Of a stretch of 64,000 nucleotides of DNA, positions 1 to 11,179 are shown one piece after another; within the stretch, counting starts at the first letter, position 1, and the number at the start of each line of letters is the position of its first letter. Where the stretch lies: positions 1-64,000 of the forward strand of contig JACRDA010000276.1 in assembly GCA_016212965.1 (NCBI GenBank), given 5' to 3'. Under the pieces are notes generated by a model that did no database searches, was not told where the DNA came from, and worked only from the letters and a program-made list of their open reading frames with translations. Source of the DNA: Myxococcales bacterium (GTDB lineage Bacteria; Myxococcota_A; Polyangia; Polyangiales; Polyangiaceae). A program made the translations under genes and the position numbers.

Positions 1-265
1 AGCGGCGGGAGCGGCGCGGGCTGTGCCGCGGCGTGACCCGCGAAGAGCCCGCACGCGGCAGTGACGATGGCCGTTACCTTGCGCCTCATGATGACGTGTA
101 TGATCCGGCTCGGGCCGGCGGGGCGGAGGGCGAGCTCCGGACCAGGCGGCGCGAGCCACGCTCGCACCCGCGCCCGAAAGGGTCAAGAGGGCTCGCCGCG
201 CAAACCGCGGCGCGGGACCGGCAGCACGGCAAGGACGAGAGCAGGCAAGATGGCAAGCAGGCAAG

Positions 266-1357
<1,092 letters not shown>

Positions 1358-1362
1358 AGCGC

Positions 1363-3333
1363 ATGACGGCCGAGATCGCCCTCGAGACACCGACCCTGGT
1401 CGCCGACCCCATGGCGGGCATCGCGGCGGCGCTCTCGGCCGACCCGCGCCTCGACGGCGAGCAGATCACCCAACCGCACCCGCTGCTCGTCGTGGTGCGC
1501 GACAGCGGGCGCCTCGTCATCCTCGCGCCGGCGGCGGTGTGGGAGCGCGGCCGCCAGATCCTGCGCCCCTTCGCGCGCCACTTCGGCCTCGCGCAGGCCG
1601 CGCTCGTGCTCGTCGGCGAGCCCAGCCGGCGCAGCCTCGACGAGGCCCTGCACCGCGGGCTCACGGCGACGGTGTCGGCGCGGCCCAGCGTGGACGAGCT
1701 CTACGTGGCGATTCACAACGCCTTCGAGCTCATCTCGGCGCGCCAGCGCTCCGAGAGCCGCGGCCGCTGGCTCAACCGCTACCGCTACGAGCTCGGCGAG
1801 CTCATCGAGATCGCGCAGGCCATCACGACCGAGCGCGAGATCGACAAGCTGCTCGCGCTCATCCTCGCCAAGAGCCGCTTCATCACCGACGCCGACGCCG
1901 GCAGCATCTACGTGGTCGAGGGCGACGACCCGGACGTGGCGCGCCGCACGCTGCGCTTCAAGATGAGCCAGAACGACACGATGCCGTTCGAGCCCGGCGA
2001 GTTCACGATGAAGATCAGCACGCGCTCGGTCGCGGGCTACGTGGCGCTGCACAAGAAGACGCTCAACATCGCCGACGCCTACATCCTGCCGCCCGAGTCG
2101 CCCTACACCATCGACCGGAGCTTCGACGAGGCGACCGGCTACCGGACCAAGAGCATCCTCTGCACGCCGCTCTTGTCGCGCAAGGGCGACATCCTCGGCG
2201 TCATCCAGCTCATCAACCGGAAGCGCGAGCAGGGCGCGAAGCTCGTGTCGCTCGAGGCCATGCCCGACCAGGTCATCGCCTTCGACCAGCGCAGCGAGGA
2301 GCTGCTCTCGACGCTCTCGAGCCAGGCGGGCATCGCGCTCGAGAACGCCATCCTCTACGCCGAGAACCAGCGCATGCTCGAGGGCTTCGTGCGCGCCAGC
2401 GTCGAGGCCATCGAGCAGCGCGACCCGACGACGAGCGGTCACAGCCGGCGCGTGGCCGCGATGACCGTCGGCCTCGCGCAGGCGGTCGACCGCAGCGAGA
2501 CCGGCGTCTACCGCGAGGTGCGCTTCACCGCCGACGAGCTGCGCGAGCTCGAGTACGCCTCGTTGCTCCACGACTTCGGCAAGATCGGCGTGCGCGAGCA
2601 GGTGCTCGTCAAGGCCAAGAAGCTCTACCCGCACTCGCTCGAGGCGCTCGAGCTGCGCTTCGGCCTCGCGCACCGCGCCGTCGAGGTCGACGTGCTCGGC
2701 CGCAAGCTCGCGGCCTGCGCGCGCGGCGACCACGAGGCGGTGGCGGCGCTCGACCTCGAGCTCGAGCGGCGGCAGCGCGAGCTCGCCGAGGCCCTGGCCG
2801 TCATCGCCGAGGCGAACGAGCCCAAGGTGCTCTCGGGCGGCGACTACGCGCGCATCGAGCAGCTCGCGCGCGAGGTGTTCGTGGACCCGAAGGGCACCGT
2901 GCGGCCGCTGCTCACCGAGCAGGACGTGACCTCGCTCATGGTGTCGCGCGGCTCGCTCACGGCGACCGAGTTCGACGAGATCCGGAGCCACGTGGTCCAC
3001 ACCTTCCAGTTCCTGTCGCAAATCCCCTGGGGCCGGAAGTTCCGGCGCGTGGCGCACATCGCGGGCGCGCACCACGAGCGGCTCGACGGCACGGGCTACC
3101 CGCACCGCCTGCGCGCGAGCGAGATCCCCGTGCAGTCGAAGATCATGACCGTGAGCGACATCTTCGATGCGCTCACGGCCGCCGACCGGCCCTACAAGCG
3201 CGCCGTGCCGGTGGCGCGCGCCATCGACATCCTCCACATGGAGGTGCAGCAGGGGCACGTCGACGGGGAGCTCGTGCGGGTGTTCGTCGAGAGCCGGCCG
3301 TGGACCGCACTCGCGGACCCGCCGGTGGACTAG
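1363..3333 (+). CDS. GAF domain + HD-GYP phosphodiesterase-type protein
   Basis: GAF-like region ([25 protein letters not shown]), [27 protein letters not shown]; starts 5 bp after phoH stop. Confidence 0.92.
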   Translation: MTAEIALETPTLVADPMAGIAAALSADPRLDGEQITQPHPLLVVVRDSGRLVILAPAAVWERGRQILRPFARHFGLAQAALVLVGEPSRRSLDEALHRGLTATVSARPSVDELYVAIHNAFELISARQRSESRGRWLNRYRYELGELIEIAQAITTEREIDKLLALILAKSRFITDADAGSIYVVEGDDPDVARRTLRFKMSQNDTMPFEPGEFTMKISTRSVAGYVALHKKTLNIADAYILPPESPYTIDRSFDEATGYRTKSILCTPLLSRKGDILGVIQLINRKREQGAKLVSLEAMPDQVIAFDQRSEELLSTLSSQAGIALENAILYAENQRMLEGFVRASVEAIEQRDPTTSGHSRRVAAMTVGLAQAVDRSETGVYREVRFTADELRELEYASLLHDFGKIGVREQVLVKAKKLYPHSLEALELRFGLAHRAVEVDVLGRKLAACARGDHEAVAALDLELERRQRELAEALAVIAEANEPKVLSGGDYARIEQLAREVFVDPKGTVRPLLTEQDVTSLMVSRGSLTATEFDEIRSHVVHTFQFLSQIPWGRKFRRVAHIAGAHHERLDGTGYPHRLRASEIPVQSKIMTVSDIFDALTAADRPYKRAVPVARAIDILHMEVQQGHVDGELVRVFVESRPWTALADPPVD

Positions 3334-3483
3334 CGCGCGCGGGCGGGAGAGAGCGCGCGGGTGTGGGTGCGGGAGCGCGCCGCGGCCAGAAGGACGTCAT
3401 GCTCCGCATCTACACGGGTTGCCCGACGTCGTGCTGCACAGCGTGAGTTGACCTGGCGAACCCACCGGCGATACGTTGGGCTC

Positions 3484-4527
3484 ATGAGCGCGCCATCCTC
3501 GTGGGGTCGGGATCGAGTCGGAAACGCTCTTCTCGGTGGACTCTTCGTGTGGATGTTGGCGACGCCGGCCTGCAGCGGCGGCGGCGAGGTGCCGCCGGTG
3601 TCCGTCCCGGCAGTGCCGTGCGCTGGTGACCCGTGGTCCGACGACGTTTGCATCCAGGGCGGTGAGTTCACGATGGGGCACGAGGCGCTGCCGTACGAGC
3701 CACCTGTGTGCGCCCCAGGCGAGGTCTGCGGCCCCGGGAACCCGCCACCGAAGGACTTCGTGCCGCCACACAAGGTGAAGCTCAAGCCGTTCTTCATCGA
3801 CCGCTATCCCGTCACGAACGGGCAGTACAAGAAGTGCTTCGACGCTGGAATGTGCCCAGGTGATTGCGAACCTGGCGGATGCCAGGGCGGCTTCTTCGAC
3901 GTGTACCACATGACGGACCCGCTGCTCGCCGCCTACCCCGTGGCGACCGTGACCTTCGCGGGGGCCGACGCGTACTGCCGCTGGGCGGGTAAGCGCTTGC
4001 CGACCGAGGCGGAGTGGGAGCGCGCGGCTCGTGGTCCCGAGTCGTTCGATTATCCGTGGGGCAACGACGCACCCGACTGCACGAAGTACACGTGCGACCC
4101 GGGTCCGGCTCCGTTCGGCTGGTCGTTCTATTGGTTCCTACCCGTTGGGACAAGCCCCGGCGACGTGTCGCCAGAGGGCGTGCACGAGATGGTGACCAGC
4201 GCCGTAGAGGTCGTGCACGACCTGTACGACCCGTTCTACTACGAGTCGTCGCCGTACGAGGACCCTCAAGGCCCGTCGAACGTGTGGACAGTCAGCCACG
4301 CGGCTCGAGGCGATCTCTTTCTGCGGGGCTGGGTCGCGGGGAACATCGTGTTCAACGGGGTCCGGTCACCGCTTCCCGCCTGGGTGCGCGATGGGTCGTG
4401 GTCCGCGTCCGGTGTCCGATGCGCCCGCAGCGACGACGGTGCACCGGCGTCGCGGGAGAATTTCCATCGGCTCAGGCAGAGAGTGCTTCTCGGCGGCCGC
4501 CTGTCCCCGCGCACGGGTGCGCCATGA
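3484..4527 (+). CDS. FGE/SUMF1-type (formylglycine-generating-enzyme-like) domain lipoprotein
   Basis: Signal peptide with lipobox-like LATPACSG; F.IDRYPVTNGQYKKC and AYCRWAGKRLPTEAEWERAARG motifs; ATG at 3484 inside supplied ORF 3361-4527. Confidence 0.85.
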   Translation: MSAPSSWGRDRVGNALLGGLFVWMLATPACSGGGEVPPVSVPAVPCAGDPWSDDVCIQGGEFTMGHEALPYEPPVCAPGEVCGPGNPPPKDFVPPHKVKLKPFFIDRYPVTNGQYKKCFDAGMCPGDCEPGGCQGGFFDVYHMTDPLLAAYPVATVTFAGADAYCRWAGKRLPTEAEWERAARGPESFDYPWGNDAPDCTKYTCDPGPAPFGWSFYWFLPVGTSPGDVSPEGVHEMVTSAVEVVHDLYDPFYYESSPYEDPQGPSNVWTVSHAARGDLFLRGWVAGNIVFNGVRSPLPAWVRDGSWSASGVRCARSDDGAPASRENFHRLRQRVLLGGRLSPRTGAP

Positions 4528-5843
4528 CGGCCTCGGTGAGCTTCCACGCGGCGCGCCGACTGCTTGGCGGCGCCCTCTTGCTCACCCTCGCGGCTGGCGC
4601 GGTATGCCGCCAGCAAAACGACGGCCCTGGAGACGTGCCGCCTGGTGGCGACTGTGCGGTACCCGCCGATATGGTTGCGACGATCGCTCCGGTTGCTGCG
4701 GAGTACTGCACGTACAGCCTCTCTCAGCCGGATACCTGTGCGTGCGGCGACGCGCAAGGGCCGCTGCCGCCTGATGTGATCCTGCCCTACGGCGACAGCT
4801 CAATCCTGCTCGGCTGCCACCAGGACGTCGGCGACCTCGGGATCAGGTACGTCCATGAGTCTTGCGCCCTCATCGCCGAGGTCTCGGGACCCGTGGTGTG
4901 GGACTACAACCCCCCGGGAGACGACGACGATCGCGTCTACGCGGTATGCCCAGAGCCAGGCTCCATGCGGGTGGACCCGTGGACCGGTCCACCCACTGAG
5001 CTCCGCACCCAGGGAAGCTTCATGGCGCCCGCGACACTGCTCGGGTCCATGCACATCGAGATCCAGGATTGTCGCTGGTACGATGGCGTGTACGCCTTCG
5101 AACGGCACGTGCTCGACGACACCGACAGTACTTACTCGTTCGGGTCACGGCCGACTTTTGGTGACCAGTTGGCTGTTGCGGGCGACTGGGTGGCGGACTT
5201 CAACCACAACGGAACCGAGAGGGAAGAGGCACACGCCGAGATCCACGAAGCGCGGATGCTTGCGAAGGTGCAGCGCGTGAACGCCATCGACGACATGCAT
5301 TACGTTGCACTCACAAATGGGTTTTTCGCCAGCGACAGCCCACAACAGGAAAGGCTGCATCTCGACATACCCATCCCGCGATCTCAGGACCCGCTATTCA
5401 ACAAGCTCACCTGCGAACTGATATCCGTTGGATACGGCGTGGCGCCCTCATGTGGCACCAAGTCGGGTGTTCTCGTCAAGCCGGTAAGCGCCAACAGCGC
5501 GCTGGGAACTTGCACGGTGGAGCTCACGCGCAACGATGCGGTGGCCCCCAACGATTACAACTGCACCGACACGTGCAGCGATTTGCTCTACCCGGACGAT
5601 CCTGCGTTCTGTGACAGCGTGCACTTCATGTCGCCCGTCCGTGCCGAGTGGAAGGATCCTGCCGACTTGTGGATGTGCAACTCGTGCGCATGTGACGATC
5701 CCTCGGCGCCTGGAGCGCACATCACGGCTCCGGTACAAGGCTGTGCCCAGGCAGGGCTGGATCCGAACAATCCCGACCACCAGGCGATCGCGTGCGCCCA
5801 GGTGTGCGGGGTACGTTCTGCGGCGGGTCGCCAGCGTGCGTGA
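4524..5843 (+). CDS. Secreted Cys-containing protein, N-terminal part; probably continuous with 5792-7123 through a -1 frameshift
   Basis: ATG 4524, signal peptide; ...CAQVCG joins in another frame to GTFCGGSPACVIGQC. Confidence 0.7.
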   Translation: MTASVSFHAARRLLGGALLLTLAAGAVCRQQNDGPGDVPPGGDCAVPADMVATIAPVAAEYCTYSLSQPDTCACGDAQGPLPPDVILPYGDSSILLGCHQDVGDLGIRYVHESCALIAEVSGPVVWDYNPPGDDDDRVYAVCPEPGSMRVDPWTGPPTELRTQGSFMAPATLLGSMHIEIQDCRWYDGVYAFERHVLDDTDSTYSFGSRPTFGDQLAVAGDWVADFNHNGTEREEAHAEIHEARMLAKVQRVNAIDDMHYVALTNGFFASDSPQQERLHLDIPIPRSQDPLFNKLTCELISVGYGVAPSCGTKSGVLVKPVSANSALGTCTVELTRNDAVAPNDYNCTDTCSDLLYPDDPAFCDSVHFMSPVRAEWKDPADLWMCNSCACDDPSAPGAHITAPVQGCAQAGLDPNNPDHQAIACAQVCGVRSAAGRQRA

Positions 5844-7123
5844 TCGGTCAGTGTCACCCGCCCACATCGGGCGGGACTGCCACCCTGATCGCGCCCTCGG
5901 CATGCGATCCGTTCGCACCGCCCCCGATGGTTCGCGTAGCGGCATCCGGTGACTACCACCTCACGATTCGAGGCGCCGACGATGGTAGCGGCGGTCCAGT
6001 TTCCTCTGTCATCTACACGCTCGGCGAGGAGGCGGCTGTCGGCGCGGTTGCCGGCGATATGCGCGTCAACGTGGGCACCGCGGAGGCCACAGCCGCAATT
6101 GATATCGCGGAGACACGCATCTTTCCGGCCGACGTCGCAATCGGCGACCTTGCCATGACCAGCGCCGTTGTGAGTACTGCCGAGCGCCCGTTCGGGCACT
6201 TCACGACCGACACGGTGTTTTCCGTGCCCGCAGGCGTCGGCGTGCTCGTAGCTCGCGCCAACCTGAACGGTGAGCTGATTGGCGTCAACGTCGTCAACCC
6301 CGCCCCGTATATCGGAACGTTCGACCTGGCCGCCCGGACCTTCTCGTTCAGCATACAAGCGAGCAGCGGCGGCGATAGCACGGATCCAGACAGCCAGACC
6401 TCCATCGTGGCGTCTCTCTACGGCGTGATCGACAACGTGCCACCAGTGGCGGACGCTGGCGGCCCAGCGCGCACAGTGGAGTGCGCCTCGCACACCACGA
6501 CGCCCGTCGTGCTCGCCGGCCAGGGGTCCTACGATCCGGACGCTGGCGACTCGATCACGCACTACCAGTGGTTCACCTCTCTGGGCGGCCCCGTAGGCAA
6601 CCATCCGGAGGAGGCTGTTGCGTTGCCCTTCGGCAAGTCGCTCTTCGTGCTTCATGTGTATGACCTCGACCTCAGTGCGGCTCAGACGCCTCTCGAGGTG
6701 AACGTGGTGGACACGACCCCGCCCACCCTCGACGTCGAGCCCACGTCGTTCTGTCTGTGGCCGCCGGACCATCGGCGGGTGCGGTTCCATCTTGGGAGCG
6801 ACGTCAGCGCCGTCGCTGGCGACATCTGCGACCCGGCGCCCACGGTGCGAATTACTTCGGTGTCCAGTGATGAGGCGGACAATGGGATCGGCGACGGGGA
6901 CGCCACCGGTGACATCGCGTTTGGCCCCATCGACTTCTGCGTTCGTCGGGAACGGGCGGGTACCGGGGACGGTCGCGTCTACACGGTCACGATCGAGGCG
7001 CGGGACTTCTCTGGCAACACCACGGTGAGGGAGGTCCGAGTGGCGGTGCCACACGACCACGAGCCGGGCTGTGCGGGGAAGACTGCCGGAACGGTCATCG
7101 GTGACGCCGACCCCTGCCATTAG
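5811..7123 (+). CDS. PKD-like domain C-terminal part of the same secreted protein (frameshifted)
   Basis: VADAGGPARTVEC...SYDPDAGDSITHYQW PKD-like module; no signal peptide of its own; ORF 5792-7123. Confidence 0.7.
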
Positions 7124-7207
7124 GACGGGCGGGAAGCGCCAAGTCGGGCAAGGCCGCCGCGAATCGTCCATTCCAGGACTCAACAGCGCGTCGGGGCGGG
7201 CGCCTGC

Positions 7208-7546
7208 GCCCTGCTCATCTACCTGCACCTCTTCACCGATCTGCTCGGCAGCGGGCGCAAGATCTACATCCAGTTCCTCTTGCTCGCGGGCGCGATCTCG
7301 CTCGGCGGCGTGGTGCTCGTCACGCAGTCGTTCGCGCGCGCCTGCGTGGCCTGCAAGAGGCCGCTCGAGTCGACGAGCCTGTGCGTGCTGGCGGAGTGGG
7401 AGGGCTGGCACTGCGAGCTCGCGCAGAGCGGTCACGGGCCTGCGCTCGGGGGGGCTCGCGCAGGCGCCCGTGCCGCCGCCCGGATGCTTCGCATCTACCC
7501 GGTCCTCTTGCAGCTCGCTCGCGACCTTCAGCCGTCCTTGCGGTAG
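7208..7546 (+). pseudogene. Truncated copy of the 29717-30259 membrane-protein gene, fused to the N-terminal scrap of a four-helix-bundle (S23/IVP-like) gene
   Basis: YLHLFT(D/E)LLGSGRKIYI..LLLAGAISLGGVVLVTQSFARACVACKRPLESTSLCV shared with 29.8 kb; extra G in the G-run at 7448-7454; then MLRIYPVLLQLARDLQPSLR*. Confidence 0.85.
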
Positions 7547-7599
7547 CTGGCGAGCGGCTCCGACGTGGCGATGGCCCCGCGCGCGGTATAGGGTGCGGC

Positions 7600-8547
7600 G
7601 TGGCCCTTCGAGGAGCGGCAGCATGGGCGCGGGCGATCGCGGTCGTTGCGCTCTCGGCGACTGCGTGCCGCCAAGGGCCGCAGGGGCGGGGGGACGCGCT
7701 CGCGCCGCGACCGATCGCGACGTCGGCGCCGGCGCCGACGGCAGGGCCGAGCGCAGCGCCGAGTGTAGCGTCGAGTGCAGCGCCGAGCGTCCTTCCACCG
7801 GAACCGCTTCGCGAGCCCAGACCCGCCGGTGCGGTGCACGTGTGGTGGGCCGACGGCGCTCGTGGCGAGGACCGTGCGCCCTTTCGCTTCTTCGCCTTCG
7901 CGCTCACCGCGGAGGCAGCCATCGACCCAGGTCGCACGCGCGTGCTGCTCGCCACGAGCGACGTGGCGCACGGACTCGGCGACCTGCCGAATCTCGCGTT
8001 CGTCGAGCGCGACCTCGCGACCGGCAAGACGATTGCCGAGACGCCCGTCCTGACGGCACGCGAGGTGGGGGACACGGGTGCCGACAACGTGAGCGACGTC
8101 GGCCCCGCAGGGGACGAGCTCGCGCGCAAGGTGAGCGAGCGGCTCGTGGCGCTCGACGGCAAGCTCGCCGCGGAGGGCTGGCAAGTGCTGCCGCGCTGCC
8201 AGGCGCCCCCGAAGCTCGCCTCGTACGAGCTCGTGGGCCACAGCGAGGCCGAGGCGATCGCCGCGCTCACGGTGCCGCACACGTGCCCCGAGGGCTCGGT
8301 GTCGCTCGTCGGAGAGTGGCTGACCGTGCGCGGGTCCGCCGGCGCCGTGCTCCTCCGCCAGCGCGTTCCGGTCGCTCCCCCCGCGCCGGAGGATCCCGCG
8401 ACGTACATCCGCTCGATCGCCAGCGCCTGGCTCGACCCCGCGCGTCAGGCGCTGGTCGTGCGCGTCGTCTTCACCCGTTGCTGTGCCGGCGGCGACGCGG
8501 AGGGTCCCGCGGACGAGTGGTGGGTGCGCAAGCTGCGCGCGCCATGA
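7600..8547 (+). CDS. Putative lipoprotein of unknown function
   Basis: GTG 7600, signal MALRGAAAWARAIAVVALSATAC, Ala/Pro linker, long ORF to 8547. Confidence 0.75.
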   Translation: MALRGAAAWARAIAVVALSATACRQGPQGRGDALAPRPIATSAPAPTAGPSAAPSVASSAAPSVLPPEPLREPRPAGAVHVWWADGARGEDRAPFRFFAFALTAEAAIDPGRTRVLLATSDVAHGLGDLPNLAFVERDLATGKTIAETPVLTAREVGDTGADNVSDVGPAGDELARKVSERLVALDGKLAAEGWQVLPRCQAPPKLASYELVGHSEAEAIAALTVPHTCPEGSVSLVGEWLTVRGSAGAVLLRQRVPVAPPAPEDPATYIRSIASAWLDPARQALVVRVVFTRCCAGGDAEGPADEWWVRKLRAP

Positions 8548-8550
8548 GTC

Positions 8551-8660
8551 GAGGCCGGCCCGCGGTTCCCCCTTGGGGAACTTCGAGCGTGGATGGTTGG
8601 CCGGCCCGGAGCCATCCCCCTCGGCAGTTCCCGAAAGGGGAACTGCAGCGGGAGATGCAG
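8551..8660. repeat. Two nested-palindrome elements (types I and II)
   Basis: gcggttcccccttggggaacttcg and catccccctcggcagttcccgaaaggggaactgcagcgggagatg. Confidence 0.75.
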
Positions 8661-8666
8661 CGCTCT

Positions 8667-8760
8667 CGTGCGGGAGCGTGAGCGCGTGCGGGAGCGTGAG
8701 CGCGTGCGGGTGGGGGTGGGGGAGCGCGTGCGGGGGCGTGAGCGGGAGGGTGCGGGGGCG
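8667..8760. repeat. GC-rich low-complexity array (18-bp tandem gtgcgggagcgtgagcgc x2 plus degenerate units)
   Basis: Direct reading of the sequence. Confidence 0.85.
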
Positions 8761-8863
8761 AAGGGAGGTCTCCACCGCTCGGGCCAGGCCAGCCGGGGTT
8801 GGAAGGGCCCCGTGAGCCCCGTGAGGGCACGCCACGCCACCGCGTCGACCGCGATGGATTCGA

Positions 8864-9403
8864 TCAACCCTGGCATATGGGGTGACTCGAACAATCGGTG
8901 CAGCCGCAACCCTCGTTGACCGGGTCGCACAGGCCGTCGTTGCTGCAATGGGACGTGCACCACGCGTCCGTGTCGCAGCTCGGGCACACGCAGTCCGAGA
9001 CGGCGTTGTTGCCGCTGTCCGTGCACTGCACGTGGCAGCCGAGGCAGCCGCACTCCGCCGCCAGCGTCGGGTCGCAGAGTGTGTCGCTGATGGCAACGGT
9101 GTCGCACGCCAGGGTGCTGGTGCTGGTGGTGCTCGTGGTGGTGCTGGTGGTGGAGCTGGTCGACGTCGTCGTCGTGGAGCCGGTGGTACCGCCCCCCGAG
9201 GCGCCCGACCCTCCGCAGTCGCAGGTGCTCCAGCCGCTGGCGTCGGCTCTGCACGTCTGCGCGCCGTCACACTGGCCTGGACCGAGGCACGCCCTCGTGT
9301 CCCCTTTGATGCACAGGCCGCCTGCCTCGTCCTGGCCACAAGCCGCGCCGATCGCGAGGTACGCGGTGGCGGTGATCCATAGCAAGTGCAGTCTCGTCGA
9401 CAT
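8864..9403 (-). CDS. Cys-rich lipoprotein with Ser/Thr linker
   Basis: Signal AYLAIGAACGQ, GTTGSTTTTSTSSTTSTTTSTTSTSTLAC linker, Cys-rich C-terminus. Confidence 0.85.
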   Translation of the reverse strand: MSTRLHLLWITATAYLAIGAACGQDEAGGLCIKGDTRACLGPGQCDGAQTCRADASGWSTCDCGGSGASGGGTTGSTTTTSTSSTTSTTTSTTSTSTLACDTVAISDTLCDPTLAAECGCLGCHVQCTDSGNNAVSDCVCPSCDTDAWCTSHCSNDGLCDPVNEGCGCTDCSSHPICQG

Positions 9404-9819
9404 GACGTTCCTCCGGTATCGGTCGATCTTGGTAAGAAGCTCGCGGGCGACCGCTGGCAGCTACTGACAGGCGCTCACCGAGCTCTGCGCCGCCACTCAA
9501 GGTGTGCTCGCAGCGTACGGGCCGACGACCCCGAGCACCATTACAGCCCATTACAGCAGCCCCTCACAGACATGCCGTTAGGGAAGCTCGGGGCTGCAGG
9601 GCGGCGTGTTCCTTGAGGAATCCGTGCGACGGTCGGCCGCAGGACCGCGGTCGCTGGGCCGGTGCACGGGGCCTGAAACGTTGGGATGGCGCACGGCCCG
9701 GCGGACACGCGATCGCGACCGCGAGCCGCGGCGTCGCGCTCGCTCTCGGCGGGTCTGGACGATCGCGGCGTCGATCCGGCGCTGGCGCTCGCGAGTGTCG
9801 CGGCCCTGCTGGAGCGGTG

Positions 9820-11046
9820 TCACGCGCCCGGATCGCGGCCGAGGACGAAGAACGTCGTCTCGCCCGGGGCGGTCACGGCACCCAGCCACAGGCGCCCCGT
9901 CGCGTCCGCCATGAGCGACACGGCCGTGCCCGGTGTGGCGAGCGTGATCGCGGTGTGAGCCGGGCCCACGGCTCCGACGAGCGCGTCGGAGGTGATGTAC
10001 CGCAACCCGACGACGTCGAGCGCCTCGAAGCTCGTCGGATCGAAGGGCTGGAAGAACACGAGCCCGGGTGCAGCGCCCGCTCCACCCATGGCCGCGAGCT
10101 CGCTGCCGAAGCCCGGCAGCGTGAAGAGCTCGACGCCGTCGGTCGCGGGAGCGCCGGGAGCGACCGTGCTCGCGGCGAACCCGCGCAGCGCGAGGTCGCC
10201 CGTCGAGAACGACGTCTCGACGACGAAGACGTTGCCGTCCGCGTCGAGCGCGATCGGGCCGTTCGCCTCGCCCCAGCTCGCCACGGGCCCGGAGGCGCAT
10301 AGATCGAGGCCGGCGCAGAAGTCGGCCGAGTAGGCGGCCGGCAGCGGGGGCGCCGAGGCGCCCTCGGCGAGCGGCGTGAGCCCGGTGTAGAGCAGGCGCC
10401 CGCCCGCCGGCGCGCCGATGCCGACGCCGTCGAAGAAGCCCGACACCGCGAAGCGAGCGGCCACAGCGGCGCCGGTCACGAGCAGGACTTCCCCCTCGCT
10501 CGTGCCGAAGTCGCCGGTCCAGGAGAGCAAGGTGAAGGCGCCGAAGGGTAGATCGATCGCCGTGGCCCCGAGGTACACGCTGCCGCTCGCGACGATGCCG
10601 AGCGGCACGCTGGTGGTCGCGCCTGCGAGCACGCCGGTCGCAGTCGCGGGCACCGCGAAACGCGTGACGTCGGCCGTACCCGCCGTGCCGCCGGCACCGA
10701 CGACGAGCGGCCCTCCATGCCGTCCCCAGGTGGGGGAGAGCGCGTAACCCACCTCGAAGGGCGCCGTGTACTTGCCGACGAGGCAAAGGCCCGGCTCGTC
10801 GAGGGCGAGGACACCGGCATGCTCGGCCGGATCGAGGCACGGCGCCACGCCGCCAGCACCGCCGCCGCCAGCGCCGCCGCCGCCAGCGCCGCCCGTGTCG
10901 CTGCCTCCCAAGTTGGCCCCGGCCGCCCCGGCCGCGCCACCCGTCTCTCCCGAGCCCGTCCCCGCCGCAGTGCCATCCATGTTCACGGGGCACGCACCAA
11001 GCAGCACGCACACCCATGCCAAAAGCGAAATCTCGACCCGCTTCAT
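9820..11046 (-). CDS. Surface lipoprotein with Gly-rich linker, possible beta-propeller; under a cobalamin riboswitch
   Basis: MKRVEISLLAWVCVLLGACPV lipobox; GGAGAAGANLGGSDTGGAGGGGAGGGGAGG linker; ggaggtcggtATG RBS. Confidence 0.85.
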   Translation of the reverse strand: MKRVEISLLAWVCVLLGACPVNMDGTAAGTGSGETGGAAGAAGANLGGSDTGGAGGGGAGGGGAGGVAPCLDPAEHAGVLALDEPGLCLVGKYTAPFEVGYALSPTWGRHGGPLVVGAGGTAGTADVTRFAVPATATGVLAGATTSVPLGIVASGSVYLGATAIDLPFGAFTLLSWTGDFGTSEGEVLLVTGAAVAARFAVSGFFDGVGIGAPAGGRLLYTGLTPLAEGASAPPLPAAYSADFCAGLDLCASGPVASWGEANGPIALDADGNVFVVETSFSTGDLALRGFAASTVAPGAPATDGVELFTLPGFGSELAAMGGAGAAPGLVFFQPFDPTSFEALDVVGLRYITSDALVGAVGPAHTAITLATPGTAVSLMADATGRLWLGAVTAPGETTFFVLGRDPGA

Positions 11047-11179
11047 ACCGACCTCCGTGGGCGCAGTCCCGCACCCTGGGTTGGGTCCCCACCACGCAGG
11101 GCATCGAACGAGCTCGGGTGCCCTCGCGACGAGGTTGCGTGGGAGCGAGCAGGCGCATGCCTGCCCGGTCCAACGCGCA

